A DNA stretch of 64,000 nucleotides from Planctomycetota bacterium (GTDB lineage Bacteria > Planctomycetota > J058 > JAJDCQ01). The notes below the pieces were generated by a model. It was not told where the DNA came from, made no database searches, and was given only the letters and a program-made list of their open reading frames with translations. Numbering within the stretch: the stretch's first letter is position 1; the number at the start of each line of letters is the position of its first letter. The position numbers were made by a program, and so were the translations under genes. Below, piece by piece: positions 36,784 to 46,622 of the stretch. Location: positions 1 to 64,000 of the forward strand of contig JAJDCQ010000132.1 of the NCBI GenBank assembly GCA_029260755.1. Reading direction: 5' to 3'.

Positions 36784-37284
36784 ATGCAAACGCCACGACA
36801 CACGACGCTTCGGACCACTCTCGCTGTCATCGCCCTGCTCGGCGCCTCGGTCGCCGCGCCCTCGCTCGCCCAGGCCGGTCGGGACGACCCGGGGGCGAGC
36901 GCGATCGACGCCGTCGCGCGCTTCCACGCCGCCTGCGCGGCGAAGGACCGGGACGCCATCGTCGCCTGCCTCGATGTGAAGACGATGATGTTCCTCGAGA
37001 TCACCGGCGGGAAGCGGGGGAGCAAGAAGCAGCGCCAGGAGTTCGATCAGATCTGGGCGAGCCAGGGACCGGCCCTCACCGACGCCTTCGTCCAGCGGCT
37101 CCTCGCCGCCCCGATCCCCGAGACGGCGTCGAAGGACCCCGAGCACTACCGGGCGCTCTGCCAGGCGAAGGCGAAGAAGAAGCAGGCGGCCGTCGTGATC
37201 CGAGAGCCGGGGACGGCGCCGGTCACCTACACGGTCGCGAAGGCGGCCGACGGGACGTGGAAGATCGTCCGGATCGGCGGATAG
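36784..37284 (+). CDS. Small exported protein with NTF2/SnoaL-like look
   Basis: A 166-residue protein from the ATG at 36784, with GGAGGA 6 bases before it. The signal peptide is TLAVIALLGASVAAPSLAQA. The mature part reads AIDAVARFHAACAAKDRDAIVACLDVKTMMF, the usual opening of SnoaL/NTF2-like folds, and closes with VAKAADGTWKIVRIGG, the usual last strand. These folds bind small ligands or act as immunity or scaffold parts; the role here is unknown. Confidence 0.65.
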   Translation: MQTPRHTTLRTTLAVIALLGASVAAPSLAQAGRDDPGASAIDAVARFHAACAAKDRDAIVACLDVKTMMFLEITGGKRGSKKQRQEFDQIWASQGPALTDAFVQRLLAAPIPETASKDPEHYRALCQAKAKKKQAAVVIREPGTAPVTYTVAKAADGTWKIVRIGG

Positions 37285-37379
37285 CGTGAGGGGGAAGCGA
37301 ACGACGGCGACGAGCCAGGACGATGAGCTTCGCCGCGCGCGAGTTCTGCCGGGGCTGCGCCGCCCGCTTCGGTGACGGG

Positions 37380-37967
37380 ATGATGATGACGACCGACCGC
37401 GAGGATCTCACCGAGCTGCTCATCGCCTGGGGCGAGGGAAACGAGCAGGCCCGCGACGAGCTCCTCCACGGCATCTACGACGAGCTCCGGGCGCTCGCCG
37501 CGTGCTTCCTTCGCGGCGAGCGGCCCGATCACGTCCTCCAGCCGACCGCGCTCGTCCACGACGCCTACCTCCGCCTCGTCGACCAGAAGCGAGTCGCCTG
37601 GCAGGACCGGGCGCACTTCTTCGGGTTCGCGGCGCGGATCATGCGCCAGATCCTCGTCGACCACGCGCGGCGCCGCGCCGCCAGGAAGCGCGGCGGCGAC
37701 CGGGCCGGCGAGCGGCTCTCGCTGAGCGGTCTGCTCGCGGCCGACGGCGAGCGCCCGATCGACGCGATCGAGCTCGACGAGGGCCTCGAGCGGCTCGCCG
37801 AGCTCGACGAGCGGCAGGCGCGGATCGTCGAGCTCCGGTTCTACACCGGCCTCTCGGTCGAGGAGACGGCCGTCGCCCTCGACACGTCGGAGTCGACGGT
37901 CAAGCGCGAGTGGCGGCTCGCCCGGGCGTGGCTGCTGAAGTGGCTCCGCGGCGAGGGTCGCCGCTGA
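37380..37967 (+). CDS. ECF sigma factor of the TIGR02999 (Sig-70_X6) type
   Basis: About 195 residues from the ATG cluster at 37380 (a start at 37323 is possible, but its 19 extra residues are not family-like). Hallmarks of this ECF subfamily are seen: LQPTALVHDAYLRLVDQ, RAHFFGFAARIMRQILVDHARRR, and a region-4 helix-turn-helix at VEETAVALDTSESTVKREW. The subfamily is known to sit next to large kinases in planctomycetes and acidobacteria. Here it is convergent with the giant kinase at 37981, and the two stops are 14 bases apart. No anti-sigma factor is adjacent. Confidence 0.9.
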   Translation: MMMTTDREDLTELLIAWGEGNEQARDELLHGIYDELRALAACFLRGERPDHVLQPTALVHDAYLRLVDQKRVAWQDRAHFFGFAARIMRQILVDHARRRAARKRGGDRAGERLSLSGLLAADGERPIDAIELDEGLERLAELDERQARIVELRFYTGLSVEETAVALDTSESTVKREWRLARAWLLKWLRGEGRR

Positions 37968-37980
37968 TCGACCGCCCGGC

Positions 37981-40900
37981 TCAGCGTCCTTCGGCCCGGA
38001 CGAAGCGGTTCGTCGGCTCGCTCACGACGTCGAGGCCGACCAGCCGGCGTCGCGTTCGCCGGGCCGCCTGCTCGATCAGCTCCGCGCCGCTCGCCTCGAA
38101 GACGGCGCGGAGCGCCTCGGCGTCCCAGATGCGGATCGACTTCCGGCTCGCCGTCGCGAGAACGCGTCCGCGGGGCCCGAACGACACCGATCGGATGTGC
38201 GCGCGAGCGGTGCGCGGCTCGTGCCAGAGGGTCAGGTCGTCGACCGGCCCGGCGGTCGCCTCGCCGTCGCCTCCCGCTGCCGACGGCCGCGTCGACCAGA
38301 CCAGCACGCCGGGACCGTCGCCCGCCGTCGCCGCCAGCTCGCCCCGCGCGTCGAGCGAGACGGCGAAGAGCAACTTGTGATCGAAGGCACGCGCGGTGAG
38401 GCGTTCCGCCCGCGCGACGTCCCACACCTCGACCTCGCCGGTGACCCGCCCGATCGCCAGCCGCGCCCCGTCGCCGCTCCACCCGATCGCGAGCGGGTTC
38501 GCCATCGCCGCCCCGGTCAGCGGGGGCGCCGCGAAGTCCCTCGCGGCCGTGGCGGGCGCTCCGAACGCGACGCCGCCGTGGTCGAGCGGGTAGATCCGCA
38601 CCAGGTCCGTGCCGCCGACGGCGAGCGCCTTCGCATCGGGTCGAAGCTCGAGCGCGGACGCCCAGAGCGGGTGCGGCACGTAGCCGGCGTCGATCACGTT
38701 GGTCAGGTCGGTCGGATCCGGGGCGAGGTTCACCAGATCGAGCCCGGCCGTGGGGACGATCCACGCGAACGCGCCGCCCGGCGCGAACACCGCGACCCGG
38801 CCGCCGCCGTGCCGCCGGATCCGCAGCTCGGTCCACGCGTGCGGCGGCTCGTCCCCCTCGGCCGGCCAGACGAGCAGCCGGTCGCGCGGCGTCTCGACGG
38901 TCAAGAGCTTCCTCCCGTCCGACGAGAGGCCGAACGCCGCCGTCTGACCGTGACCGCGGTCGGCCGACACCTCCCGGAGCAGCCGCCCGGTTCCGACGTC
39001 CCACACCTGGACCTTCGCCTCGCCGCCCGCGGCGAGGCGACGCCCGTCGGCGCTCCAGGCGAAGCGGTCGATCGTCCGCGGCTCCGGCAGCGGCAACGTC
39101 CGGGCGCGCGCGAGCTCCCACACCCGCATGACGCCGTCGGCCGCGAAGGTCGCGATCCGCCAGCCGGCGGGGTCCCAGAGCACGCCCCGCACCGAGAGCT
39201 CGTGCGCGTCGATCCGGATCGAGACGGCGCCGGTCGCCGCGTCGATCAGGCGAACCTCGCCGGCCGCGTCTCCGATGCCCAGCGTCCTCCCGTCGGGAGA
39301 GAACCGGAGGGTCGTGACCGGCGCTCCCGGGGCGAGCTCCGGCTCGAACAGGCGCACGACCTCGCCCGAGTCCGACCGCCGGATCCGGACGCTCCCGTCG
39401 GCCCGTCCCTCGGCGAGGCGTGCGCCGTCGGGCGAGAACGCCAGGCAGAGCGGCTCCTCCCCCGCCAGGGTCAGCTCGGCCGCGAAGAGCTCATCGCCCG
39501 TCGTCAGGTCCCACGCCCGGATGCCGCCGGGTCTCTTGAACTTCAGGTCGGGCGGCGCGAAGCAGGCGACCCGGCCGCCGCGAGGGCTCGCGGCAATCCC
39601 CTGCACAAAGAGCCGGCCCGGGAGCTTCGTCGGCGCCCCGCCGGCGAGCGGCGTCGCGACGTGGGGCTGCCCGAAGACGTCCGAGCTCAACACGACGAGC
39701 TCGCCGTCGGCGCGTCGCCACGCTCGCCGGGCCGCCTGGGAAGGCACCGGAGCGTCGGGCTGCCCGGTGCTCGCGTCGTAGCGGAGGATCGCCCCCGACT
39801 TTCCGACGCGGAAGAGGGCCGCCCCCGTCGCGTCGAAGATGACCTGACCGCCGCGCGCGCGCGGCGCGAGGCGGTGGAGCAGCTCGCCGGTCGCCGCGTT
39901 CCAGAGCCGCGTCTCGCCCCCGGCGTCGACGCTCGCGATCCGCTCGCCGTCCGGGGAGAAGGCCGCGTCGACGAGCGCGGTCGCGTGCCCCCGCAGCTCG
40001 AAGGCGACGTCATCGGCGTTCCACATCCGCAGCCCGCCGTGGCTGGTCACCATCCACCGGCCGTCGGGGCTCACCGCGAAGGCGCTCCGCGAGCGGGTGG
40101 TCGTTCCGGGGAGCGAGAGCTCACGGATGACGTCGCCCGTCGACGCGTCGCGGACCTGGATGACCTTCGCTCGCGGCGTCGGGCCGCGCCCCGCCACCCT
40201 CGCCGCGCGGATCGCGATCGCGCGACCGCCGTCGACCCACGCGAGCGCCTCGACCTCGGCGTGCCGGCCGCGGGCGGCGTCCTCCTCGCTCACCGCGAGC
40301 GACCACCGCGCCGTCTCGCCCGGCGTCGCGAGGCCGGCGATCCGGACGGTTCCGTCGGCGCATCCGATCGCGAGGCGGTCGCCCCCGTCCGGAGCGAGGG
40401 CGAGCGATGTCACGGCGTGCTCGAAGCCGATGAGCGTCCGCAGCGGCGTCCCGTCGGCCGCGCCCCAGATCCGGACGGTGTAATCCTCGCCCGCCGACGC
40501 GACGAGCGTCCCGTCGGCGCTCCACGCGATCGCCGAGACCGACGCGCGCTCCCCGAAGCTGCCGCGCACCTCCCGATGCCCCCGGAGGAGATGGAGCGCG
40601 CGCCCCGTGAACGCGCCCGCGTCGACTTCCCAGATCCGGACGGTGTGGTCGGCCCCGCCCGTCGCGAGGCGCCGACCGTCGGGGCTCCAGGCGATCGCGG
40701 TGACGTCGTGCCGGCCGAGCGTCTCGAGCCAGCCGCTCGGGGTGAACGGGTTCGGCGAGCCGTTCGTCCCGGGCGTCCCGAGCCAGGCGCCGGTGCCGTG
40801 TCCCGGCAGGGCGAGCCGCTCCACCCGGTCGGCGAGCGACGCGACCCGGACGACGCCGTCGGCGCCGCCGCTCGCGACGAGCGTCCCGTCGGGCGACACC

Positions 40901-42873
40901 GCGACCGAGAGCGCCGGGAACGGCGCGTGCCCGGGGAGCGGCCGGCGCTCGCGCCAGCTCGCCGCCTCGTCGCTCTCGTCGGCGAGCTCGCGCTCGAACG
41001 TCCGGATCGTGCCGTCGGGATCGCCCGAGACCATGAGCGCCCCATCGGGCGAGAACGCCGTCGCATGGGCGCCGCGCCGACGCGGCGTCTGCCACAGGAG
41101 CTGCCCCCCCGTCGAGCGCGCGGCGAGGATGAGCTCGCGCACCTCCTGATCGTCGCGCACCCGGAGCGCCTCGGTGAAGAGCACCTCGGCCGCCATCACG
41201 TCCCGCCGCGCGAGGGCCGCCCGGCCGAGCCCGACGACCCCGTGACCGAACATCGCGCGCTCGGCCTCGAGCGCGCGCTCGGCCTCCGCCGCCGCCCGCT
41301 CCGCCTCGGTCGCCGCCCGGTCGCGCTCGGTCGCCGCGCGCTCGGCCTCGCCGCGGCGACGCTCCGCCTCCGCTTCGCCGGCCTCGGCCCGTCCGCGCTG
41401 CTCGTCGGCGCTCGCCTCACCCGCCTCGGCGCGCCGGCGGAGGCGGTCGGCGATCACGGCGGCCGCGACGAGGCCCGCGTTCAGGACGAGCATCGAGACG
41501 ACGAGGGTCGAGGCGAGCGCGCGATGGCGCGCGGCGAGCTTCCAGGCCCGACGGGGCAGCGACTCGGGCAGCGCACGGACGCTCCTCCCCTCGAGCCACG
41601 CCTGGAGATCGTCCGCGAGCGCGTCGGCCGTCTCGTAGCGCTCGGCGGGGACCTTGGCGAGCGCGCGCAGGGCGATCGCCTCGAGCTCGCGGGGCGTCGC
41701 CGGCGCGAGCGTTCGCGGCGGCGCGGGTGGATGCTCGATCACCCGGTCGAGGAGCGCCCGCAGGTCGTCGGCCTGGAACGGAGGCTTTCCCGTCAGCAGC
41801 CGGTAGAGGATCCCTCCGAGGGCGTGGACGTCGGCGGCCGGACCGATCGGCTCGGTCCCGCCGCGCGCGGCGGCCGCCTGCTCGGGCGCCATGTAGGCCG
41901 GCGTCCCGAGCGCCGACCCGGGGCGCGTGCGGAGGGCGTCGCTGTCGGCCCGATCGGTCGCAACGGCGGGCTCGGTGTCGTCGGCATCGGCGGCGGGCTC
42001 CCTCGCCTCGGCTCCGAGGTCACCTTCCGACGACCCGACGCGCGCGAGGCCCCAGTCCATCACGAGCACCTCGCCGTGCTGCCCGACCATCACGTTTTGC
42101 GGCTTGAGGTCGCGGTGAACGACGCCGCGGGCGTGGGCGTAGGCGACGGTCCGGCAGACCTGCGCCAGCGTCTGGACGAGGCCGAACGATGGGGACCCAT
42201 CGCCGTTCGCGGCGCGCGCGTCGTCGATGACCTCGGCGAGCGTCCGCCCGCGGACGAGCCGCATCGTGAAGAAGACGCGCCCGCGGCGGTCGCGGCCGAT
42301 GTCGTAGACGGGCACGATCCCCGGGTGCTCGAGCTGGGCCGTCGCCTGCGCCTCCTCGACGAAGCGGGCGAGCCACGCCCGGTCGGCCGAGAGCGCCTCG
42401 TTGAGGAACTTGATCGCGACCTCGCGCCGCAGCTCGGTGTCGGTGCCGCGATGGACGACGCCCATTCCGCCGCGCCCGAGCTCGTCGCCGAGGCGATACC
42501 GGGACGCGATCAGCGGCCGCCGGTCGTCGGGGTCGACGGAGCGACGCGCGACGTCGCCCGTCTCGAGACCCGGCCGCGCCGGAGTCGCGCGGGTCCGCTC
42601 GGGCTCGTCGGTCGGGGGCGTCGCCTCGGGTAGCCCGACCGTCTCGTCGCCCGGGCTGGCGAGGCGCGGATCGTCGAGGAGCTCGGCCGCCCCGCCGGCG
42701 AGGAAGCCGCTCGCGTCGTGATCGGCGGCGAGGAGCGCGCTCACCTCGTCGCGGAGCGCCACGTCGCCGGCGCACGCCTCCTCGACGAACGCGGCGCGCT
42801 CGTCGACGGGACGCTCGACGGCGTCGGTGAAGATCGCCTTCACCCGCGGCCAGCGCGCGCGCGTCTCGCTCAT
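37981..42873 (-). CDS. Giant Ser/Thr kinase with WD40 repeats (copy A)
   Basis: A 1630-residue protein. Residues 8-50 hold the kinase-family leader W-x2-VKAIFTDA ... LRDEVSALLAAD. The kinase domain is about 125-400: GRGGMGVV loop, VHRDLKPQN near 249, DWG in place of DFG near 271. A membrane helix at about 458-478 is followed by a coiled coil (481-546, repeated RAATEAERAAAEAERA). The exported 600-1620 region holds at least a dozen WD40 units (SPDG ... VRIW). Its ATG overlaps the stop of kinase B by 4 bases. It is an ECF-linked kinase with a large extracellular propeller array as its sensor or scaffold, by family inference. Confidence 0.92.
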   Translation of the reverse strand: MSETRARWPRVKAIFTDAVERPVDERAAFVEEACAGDVALRDEVSALLAADHDASGFLAGGAAELLDDPRLASPGDETVGLPEATPPTDEPERTRATPARPGLETGDVARRSVDPDDRRPLIASRYRLGDELGRGGMGVVHRGTDTELRREVAIKFLNEALSADRAWLARFVEEAQATAQLEHPGIVPVYDIGRDRRGRVFFTMRLVRGRTLAEVIDDARAANGDGSPSFGLVQTLAQVCRTVAYAHARGVVHRDLKPQNVMVGQHGEVLVMDWGLARVGSSEGDLGAEAREPAADADDTEPAVATDRADSDALRTRPGSALGTPAYMAPEQAAAARGGTEPIGPAADVHALGGILYRLLTGKPPFQADDLRALLDRVIEHPPAPPRTLAPATPRELEAIALRALAKVPAERYETADALADDLQAWLEGRSVRALPESLPRRAWKLAARHRALASTLVVSMLVLNAGLVAAAVIADRLRRRAEAGEASADEQRGRAEAGEAEAERRRGEAERAATERDRAATEAERAAAEAERALEAERAMFGHGVVGLGRAALARRDVMAAEVLFTEALRVRDDQEVRELILAARSTGGQLLWQTPRRRGAHATAFSPDGALMVSGDPDGTIRTFERELADESDEAASWRERRPLPGHAPFPALSVAVSPDGTLVASGGADGVVRVASLADRVERLALPGHGTGAWLGTPGTNGSPNPFTPSGWLETLGRHDVTAIAWSPDGRRLATGGADHTVRIWEVDAGAFTGRALHLLRGHREVRGSFGERASVSAIAWSADGTLVASAGEDYTVRIWGAADGTPLRTLIGFEHAVTSLALAPDGGDRLAIGCADGTVRIAGLATPGETARWSLAVSEEDAARGRHAEVEALAWVDGGRAIAIRAARVAGRGPTPRAKVIQVRDASTGDVIRELSLPGTTTRSRSAFAVSPDGRWMVTSHGGLRMWNADDVAFELRGHATALVDAAFSPDGERIASVDAGGETRLWNAATGELLHRLAPRARGGQVIFDATGAALFRVGKSGAILRYDASTGQPDAPVPSQAARRAWRRADGELVVLSSDVFGQPHVATPLAGGAPTKLPGRLFVQGIAASPRGGRVACFAPPDLKFKRPGGIRAWDLTTGDELFAAELTLAGEEPLCLAFSPDGARLAEGRADGSVRIRRSDSGEVVRLFEPELAPGAPVTTLRFSPDGRTLGIGDAAGEVRLIDAATGAVSIRIDAHELSVRGVLWDPAGWRIATFAADGVMRVWELARARTLPLPEPRTIDRFAWSADGRRLAAGGEAKVQVWDVGTGRLLREVSADRGHGQTAAFGLSSDGRKLLTVETPRDRLLVWPAEGDEPPHAWTELRIRRHGGGRVAVFAPGGAFAWIVPTAGLDLVNLAPDPTDLTNVIDAGYVPHPLWASALELRPDAKALAVGGTDLVRIYPLDHGGVAFGAPATAARDFAAPPLTGAAMANPLAIGWSGDGARLAIGRVTGEVEVWDVARAERLTARAFDHKLLFAVSLDARGELAATAGDGPGVLVWSTRPSAAGGDGEATAGPVDDLTLWHEPRTARAHIRSVSFGPRGRVLATASRKSIRIWDAEALRAVFEASGAELIEQAARRTRRRLVGLDVVSEPTNRFVRAEGR

Positions 42874-45800
42874 CGCGGCCCCGCGCCGCCCGAGCTCGCG
42901 CCGCTCGAGCTCGCCCCGTCCGATCCCGGCGCCGGGCCCGCCGGCGCGACCGACCAGCCGTCGAGGGCGAGCCCCATCCGGCGCTCGAGGTCGGCGGAGA
43001 GGTCACCCGCCGGACGGAGGACGGCCTCGAGGCTCCAGACCTTCGCCAGGCCGACCTCGGTCGCCGCGGCGAGGTGGTCGGCGCCGCCGGCCGCGAGCGA
43101 GACGATCCCTCCGCCGGGCCCATGAAGGACGGCGATCGCGCGGTGGCTGGCGAGCTCCCACAGCCGGACCGTTCCGTCGAACGAGGCGCTCGCCAGGAGA
43201 CGTCGCTCCGGCAGGAACGCGAGGCCGGTGACCGTCGCGTCGTGCCCTTCGAGGAGGACGCCCGCCTCGACGCCCGCGTCGACCCGGCCGAGCCAGACCT
43301 TTCCGTCGTGGCCGCCGACCGCGAGGAGGGCGCCGCCCCGCCCGAGCGCGACGGCCCGGGGCCGGCCGCCCGGGTGCTGGAATCGCGCCAGCTCGTCACC
43401 GTCGCCGAGCCGCTCGACGAGCACCGTCCCGTCGCTCGCGACGGCCGCCACCCGCGGCGCCCCGTCATCGGTCGGGGCGAGGGCGAGGGCGACGATGCCG
43501 GCGTCGAGGCGGGCGAGCTCGGCCACCTCGCCGGTCGCGACGTCCAGCCCGATGACCGCGCCGTCCCATCCGCCGCTCACGATCGCGGCGCCGCCGGGAT
43601 CGAGCGCCGCCGTGCGGACCGACCCGCCGGGGCGCGGCCACGCGGGCGGGCGCGCGTCGCCGGAGACGCCCGGGGCGTAGGCGGCCGGCCCCGCCTCCTC
43701 GCCCATCCACACGACCGCGCCGACCTCGACCTCGTTGCGCGCGGCGAGCGCCCCTCGAGCGAAGCCGACCGCCGCGAGGGCGCCGGCGCCGCCGACGGTC
43801 GCGGAGCCGAGCAGCTCGACGGAGCGGCCGTCGCGACGATGGACCGCGATCCGACCGTCGAGGTCGCCCGAGACGAGGCGCGCCCCATCGGAGGAGAGCG
43901 CGAGCGCGGCGACGGCGCCCCGGTGGCACTGGATCGCCGAGGATCCGGTCAGCCGGTCGACGTCGACGATGCGCAGCGCCCCCTCGTCGGTGCCGACGAG
44001 CAGTCCGCCGTCGGCGACGAAGTCGACGAGCGAGACGCCGCCGCGCCCCTCCGCCTCGAGCGTCGCCTCGACGCGGCCGGCCGCGACGTCGACGAGATGG
44101 ACCTCGCCGCGGGCGTCGCCGACCGCGACCCACCAGCCGTCGGGCGAGAACGCGACGCACGCGACGTCGCCGGCGCCCATCCCGGCGATCGTGCGAACGA
44201 TCGGCTGCCCCTCGCCGACGCGCGGCGCGACGAGCTCGAGCCGTCCCGCCTCGCCGCCGACCGCGACCCAGCGGCCGTCGTCCGTCCAGGTGAGCGCCCG
44301 CGGCGCGAACGGGACGCCGTCCGCGCCGAGGGTGACCGTCGCGACGGCTCGCGCGTCCTCGCCGGAGATCTCGATGAAGCGGATCGTCCCGTCCGCCCGG
44401 GCGACGACGAGGCGACGCCCGCCCTCCCAGGCGAGGGCCGCGATCGGCTCCTCGCGGTCCGCCTCGAGGATCCGCTGGCGCTCGGAGGCGACGTCCCAGA
44501 GGCGCACGCCGTAGCGCGGCGTCGGCCGACCGCCGTCGGGCCCCGCCGAGAGCTCGGTCGCGGCGAACGCGACGCGCGCCCCGGTCGCGTCCGTGGCGAT
44601 CGCGTTGACGAAGCGAGGTCGGTCGTCGAACGCGACGACCGCGCCCGATGCGACGTCGACGACGCGGACGCCGCCGAGGGTCGCCACCGCGACGCGCCCG
44701 CCGTCGGCGCTGACGCTGACCGCCGTCGCCGCGTCCCAGGTGACCGCCGTCGTCTCGGCTCGATCAGCGCCCGAGTCGGGAGCGACCCGGACGAGGCCGC
44801 CGCCGGTCGCGATCACGACGGCGGCGCTCCGGCCCTCCGCCCACGGCACGCGGCGGCGCGGAGGGTCGTCGAGGGACCGGTGCCAGCGGCGCTCGGGGAG
44901 GCGGTCGAGGAGGGTCGCGAGGAGCCCGCGGGCGGTCGGCCCGTCGTCCTCCTCGATCGCGCGCGCGGCGAGGAGCGCCGCGCGCTGGATCCGCCCGTCG
45001 TCCGCCTCGCGCCGGCTCCGCTCGAGGTACGCCCGGGCGAGGGCGCGACGACGCGCCTCGGCCGCGTGGTCGCGCTCGATGAGGGCCGCCTCGGCCTCCT
45101 GGCGGCGCCGGGTCGCCTCCGTCTCGCCGGCGTCGGCCCGCCGGCGCTGGCGGTCGACGACGACGAGGGCGACGACGAGGCCGACGTTGATGAGGATCAC
45201 CGCCCCGAAGACGGTCGCCGCGACGGCGCGATGCCGGAGGATGAGCTTCCACGCCCGGCGGAGGGGACCCTCGGCGAAGGCGTCGACCGGGCGTCCCTCG
45301 AGCCACGACTGGACGTCGTCGCCGAGCGCGGTCGCGGTCGCGTAGCGATCCGCCGGGTCCTTCGCGAGCGCCTTCTGCGCGATCGCCTCGAGCTCGCGCG
45401 GGACGCCCGGGCGGAGCTGCCGGGGCGGCGTGACCGACTCGGTCCGGACCAGCTCGAGGACGCCGTCGAGCGTCTCGGCGGTGAACGGCGGCTTGCCGGT
45501 CAGGACGTAGTAGAGGATCCCGCCGATCGCGTGGACGTCGGTCGCGGTCCCGATCTCGCCGCCCGCGCCCGCCTGCTCGGGCGCCATGAACGTCGGCGTC
45601 CCGACGAGCGCGCCCGGACGCGTCGTCCGGCCGTCGTCGCCGCGGTCGGTCAGCACCGGCGCGCTCCGCCGCTCGCTCGCGCGCGCCCGCGCCATGACCG
45701 CGGCGTCGGTTCCGCCGTCGCTCTCGGAGCTCGTCCGGATCTTGGCGAGCCCCCAGTCCATCACGAGCACCTCGCCGAGCGGCCCGATCATCACGTTCTC

Positions 45801-46613
45801 GGGCTTGAGGTCGCGATGGATCACGCGGCGCTGGTGCGCGTAGGCGACGGTCCGGCAGAGCTCGCGGACGATCTGGACGAGCCGGAAGAGGGTCGGCGCG
45901 TCGGGCGCGCCCGATTCGCCCTCGGCATCACCGATGACGGCGGTCAGGGTGCGCCCCTCGACGAGCTTCATCGTGAAGAAGAGCCCGAACGCGTCGTCGC
46001 GGCCGAGGTCGTAGATCGGGACGATGCCCGGATGCTGGAGCTGCGCGGTCGCCTGCGCCTCCTCGCCGAAGCGCTCGATCCACTCGTCGGTCCGGACGAG
46101 GTCGGACGAGAGCACCTTCATCGCGACCGGCCGGCGCAGCTTGGTGTCGTCGGCGCGGTAGACGACGCCCATCCCGCCGCGGCCGAGCTCCTCCTCGATG
46201 CGGTAACGATCGGCGACGAGGCGGCCGAGCGGCGTCGCGGCGGCCGCCTGAGCGAGCTCGCGGAGGCGCGAGCCGAGCGAGATCGCGTCGCTCCCCGACG
46301 GGGCGGCCGCCGTGCGGCCCGACGAGCCGGAGCCGCTGCCGCTGGCGGGGAGCGCGGCGGTCGGAGCGCCCGGGCTGACGTTGCCGATCGCTTCGAGGGC
46401 GGCGGCGCCGCCGACCGCCTCGAGGGCGCCCTCCTCGAGGAAGGCATCGTCGGCGGCGTCGTCGGCGGCGAGGAGGCTCTCGACCTCGCGCCTCAGCGCG
46501 GCATCGTCGGCGCACGCCTCATCGAGGTAGGCGGCGCGCTCCGGACGGGGACGCTCCGCCGCGTCCTGGAAGACGGCCTTGATTCGCTTCCAGCGCTCGG
46601 CGTCGGTCGTCAT
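42870..46613 (-). CDS. Giant Ser/Thr kinase with WD40 repeats (copy B)
   Basis: A 1247-residue paralogue of copy A with the same order: leader RWKRIKAVFQDAAERP (about 7-50), kinase domain about 137-420 (GRGGMGVVYR, IHRDLKPEN near 263, DWG near 286, APEQ), one membrane helix about 463-483, a short coiled stretch, then WD40-like units from about 588 to 1205. The repeats are less regular than in copy A. It starts 9 bases after the ECF sigma stop and is coupled to copy A by ATGA. Signal unknown. Confidence 0.92.
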   Translation of the reverse strand: MTTDAERWKRIKAVFQDAAERPRPERAAYLDEACADDAALRREVESLLAADDAADDAFLEEGALEAVGGAAALEAIGNVSPGAPTAALPASGSGSGSSGRTAAAPSGSDAISLGSRLRELAQAAAATPLGRLVADRYRIEEELGRGGMGVVYRADDTKLRRPVAMKVLSSDLVRTDEWIERFGEEAQATAQLQHPGIVPIYDLGRDDAFGLFFTMKLVEGRTLTAVIGDAEGESGAPDAPTLFRLVQIVRELCRTVAYAHQRRVIHRDLKPENVMIGPLGEVLVMDWGLAKIRTSSESDGGTDAAVMARARASERRSAPVLTDRGDDGRTTRPGALVGTPTFMAPEQAGAGGEIGTATDVHAIGGILYYVLTGKPPFTAETLDGVLELVRTESVTPPRQLRPGVPRELEAIAQKALAKDPADRYATATALGDDVQSWLEGRPVDAFAEGPLRRAWKLILRHRAVAATVFGAVILINVGLVVALVVVDRQRRRADAGETEATRRRQEAEAALIERDHAAEARRRALARAYLERSRREADDGRIQRAALLAARAIEEDDGPTARGLLATLLDRLPERRWHRSLDDPPRRRVPWAEGRSAAVVIATGGGLVRVAPDSGADRAETTAVTWDAATAVSVSADGGRVAVATLGGVRVVDVASGAVVAFDDRPRFVNAIATDATGARVAFAATELSAGPDGGRPTPRYGVRLWDVASERQRILEADREEPIAALAWEGGRRLVVARADGTIRFIEISGEDARAVATVTLGADGVPFAPRALTWTDDGRWVAVGGEAGRLELVAPRVGEGQPIVRTIAGMGAGDVACVAFSPDGWWVAVGDARGEVHLVDVAAGRVEATLEAEGRGGVSLVDFVADGGLLVGTDEGALRIVDVDRLTGSSAIQCHRGAVAALALSSDGARLVSGDLDGRIAVHRRDGRSVELLGSATVGGAGALAAVGFARGALAARNEVEVGAVVWMGEEAGPAAYAPGVSGDARPPAWPRPGGSVRTAALDPGGAAIVSGGWDGAVIGLDVATGEVAELARLDAGIVALALAPTDDGAPRVAAVASDGTVLVERLGDGDELARFQHPGGRPRAVALGRGGALLAVGGHDGKVWLGRVDAGVEAGVLLEGHDATVTGLAFLPERRLLASASFDGTVRLWELASHRAIAVLHGPGGGIVSLAAGGADHLAAATEVGLAKVWSLEAVLRPAGDLSADLERRMGLALDGWSVAPAGPAPGSDGASSSGASSGGAGPR

Positions 46614-46622
46614 CGCCGCAGG

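Noticed and set aside
38197..42633. A very long open frame on the plus strand antisense to giant kinase A
   Set aside because: Arg/Asp/Pro/Glu-rich nonsense with no domain; it is the mirror of a GC-rich gene. Similar antisense frames at 861-3503, 3577-7149, 14441-17326, 43074-47396, 53454-56165 and 56036-60496 are rejected for the same reason.
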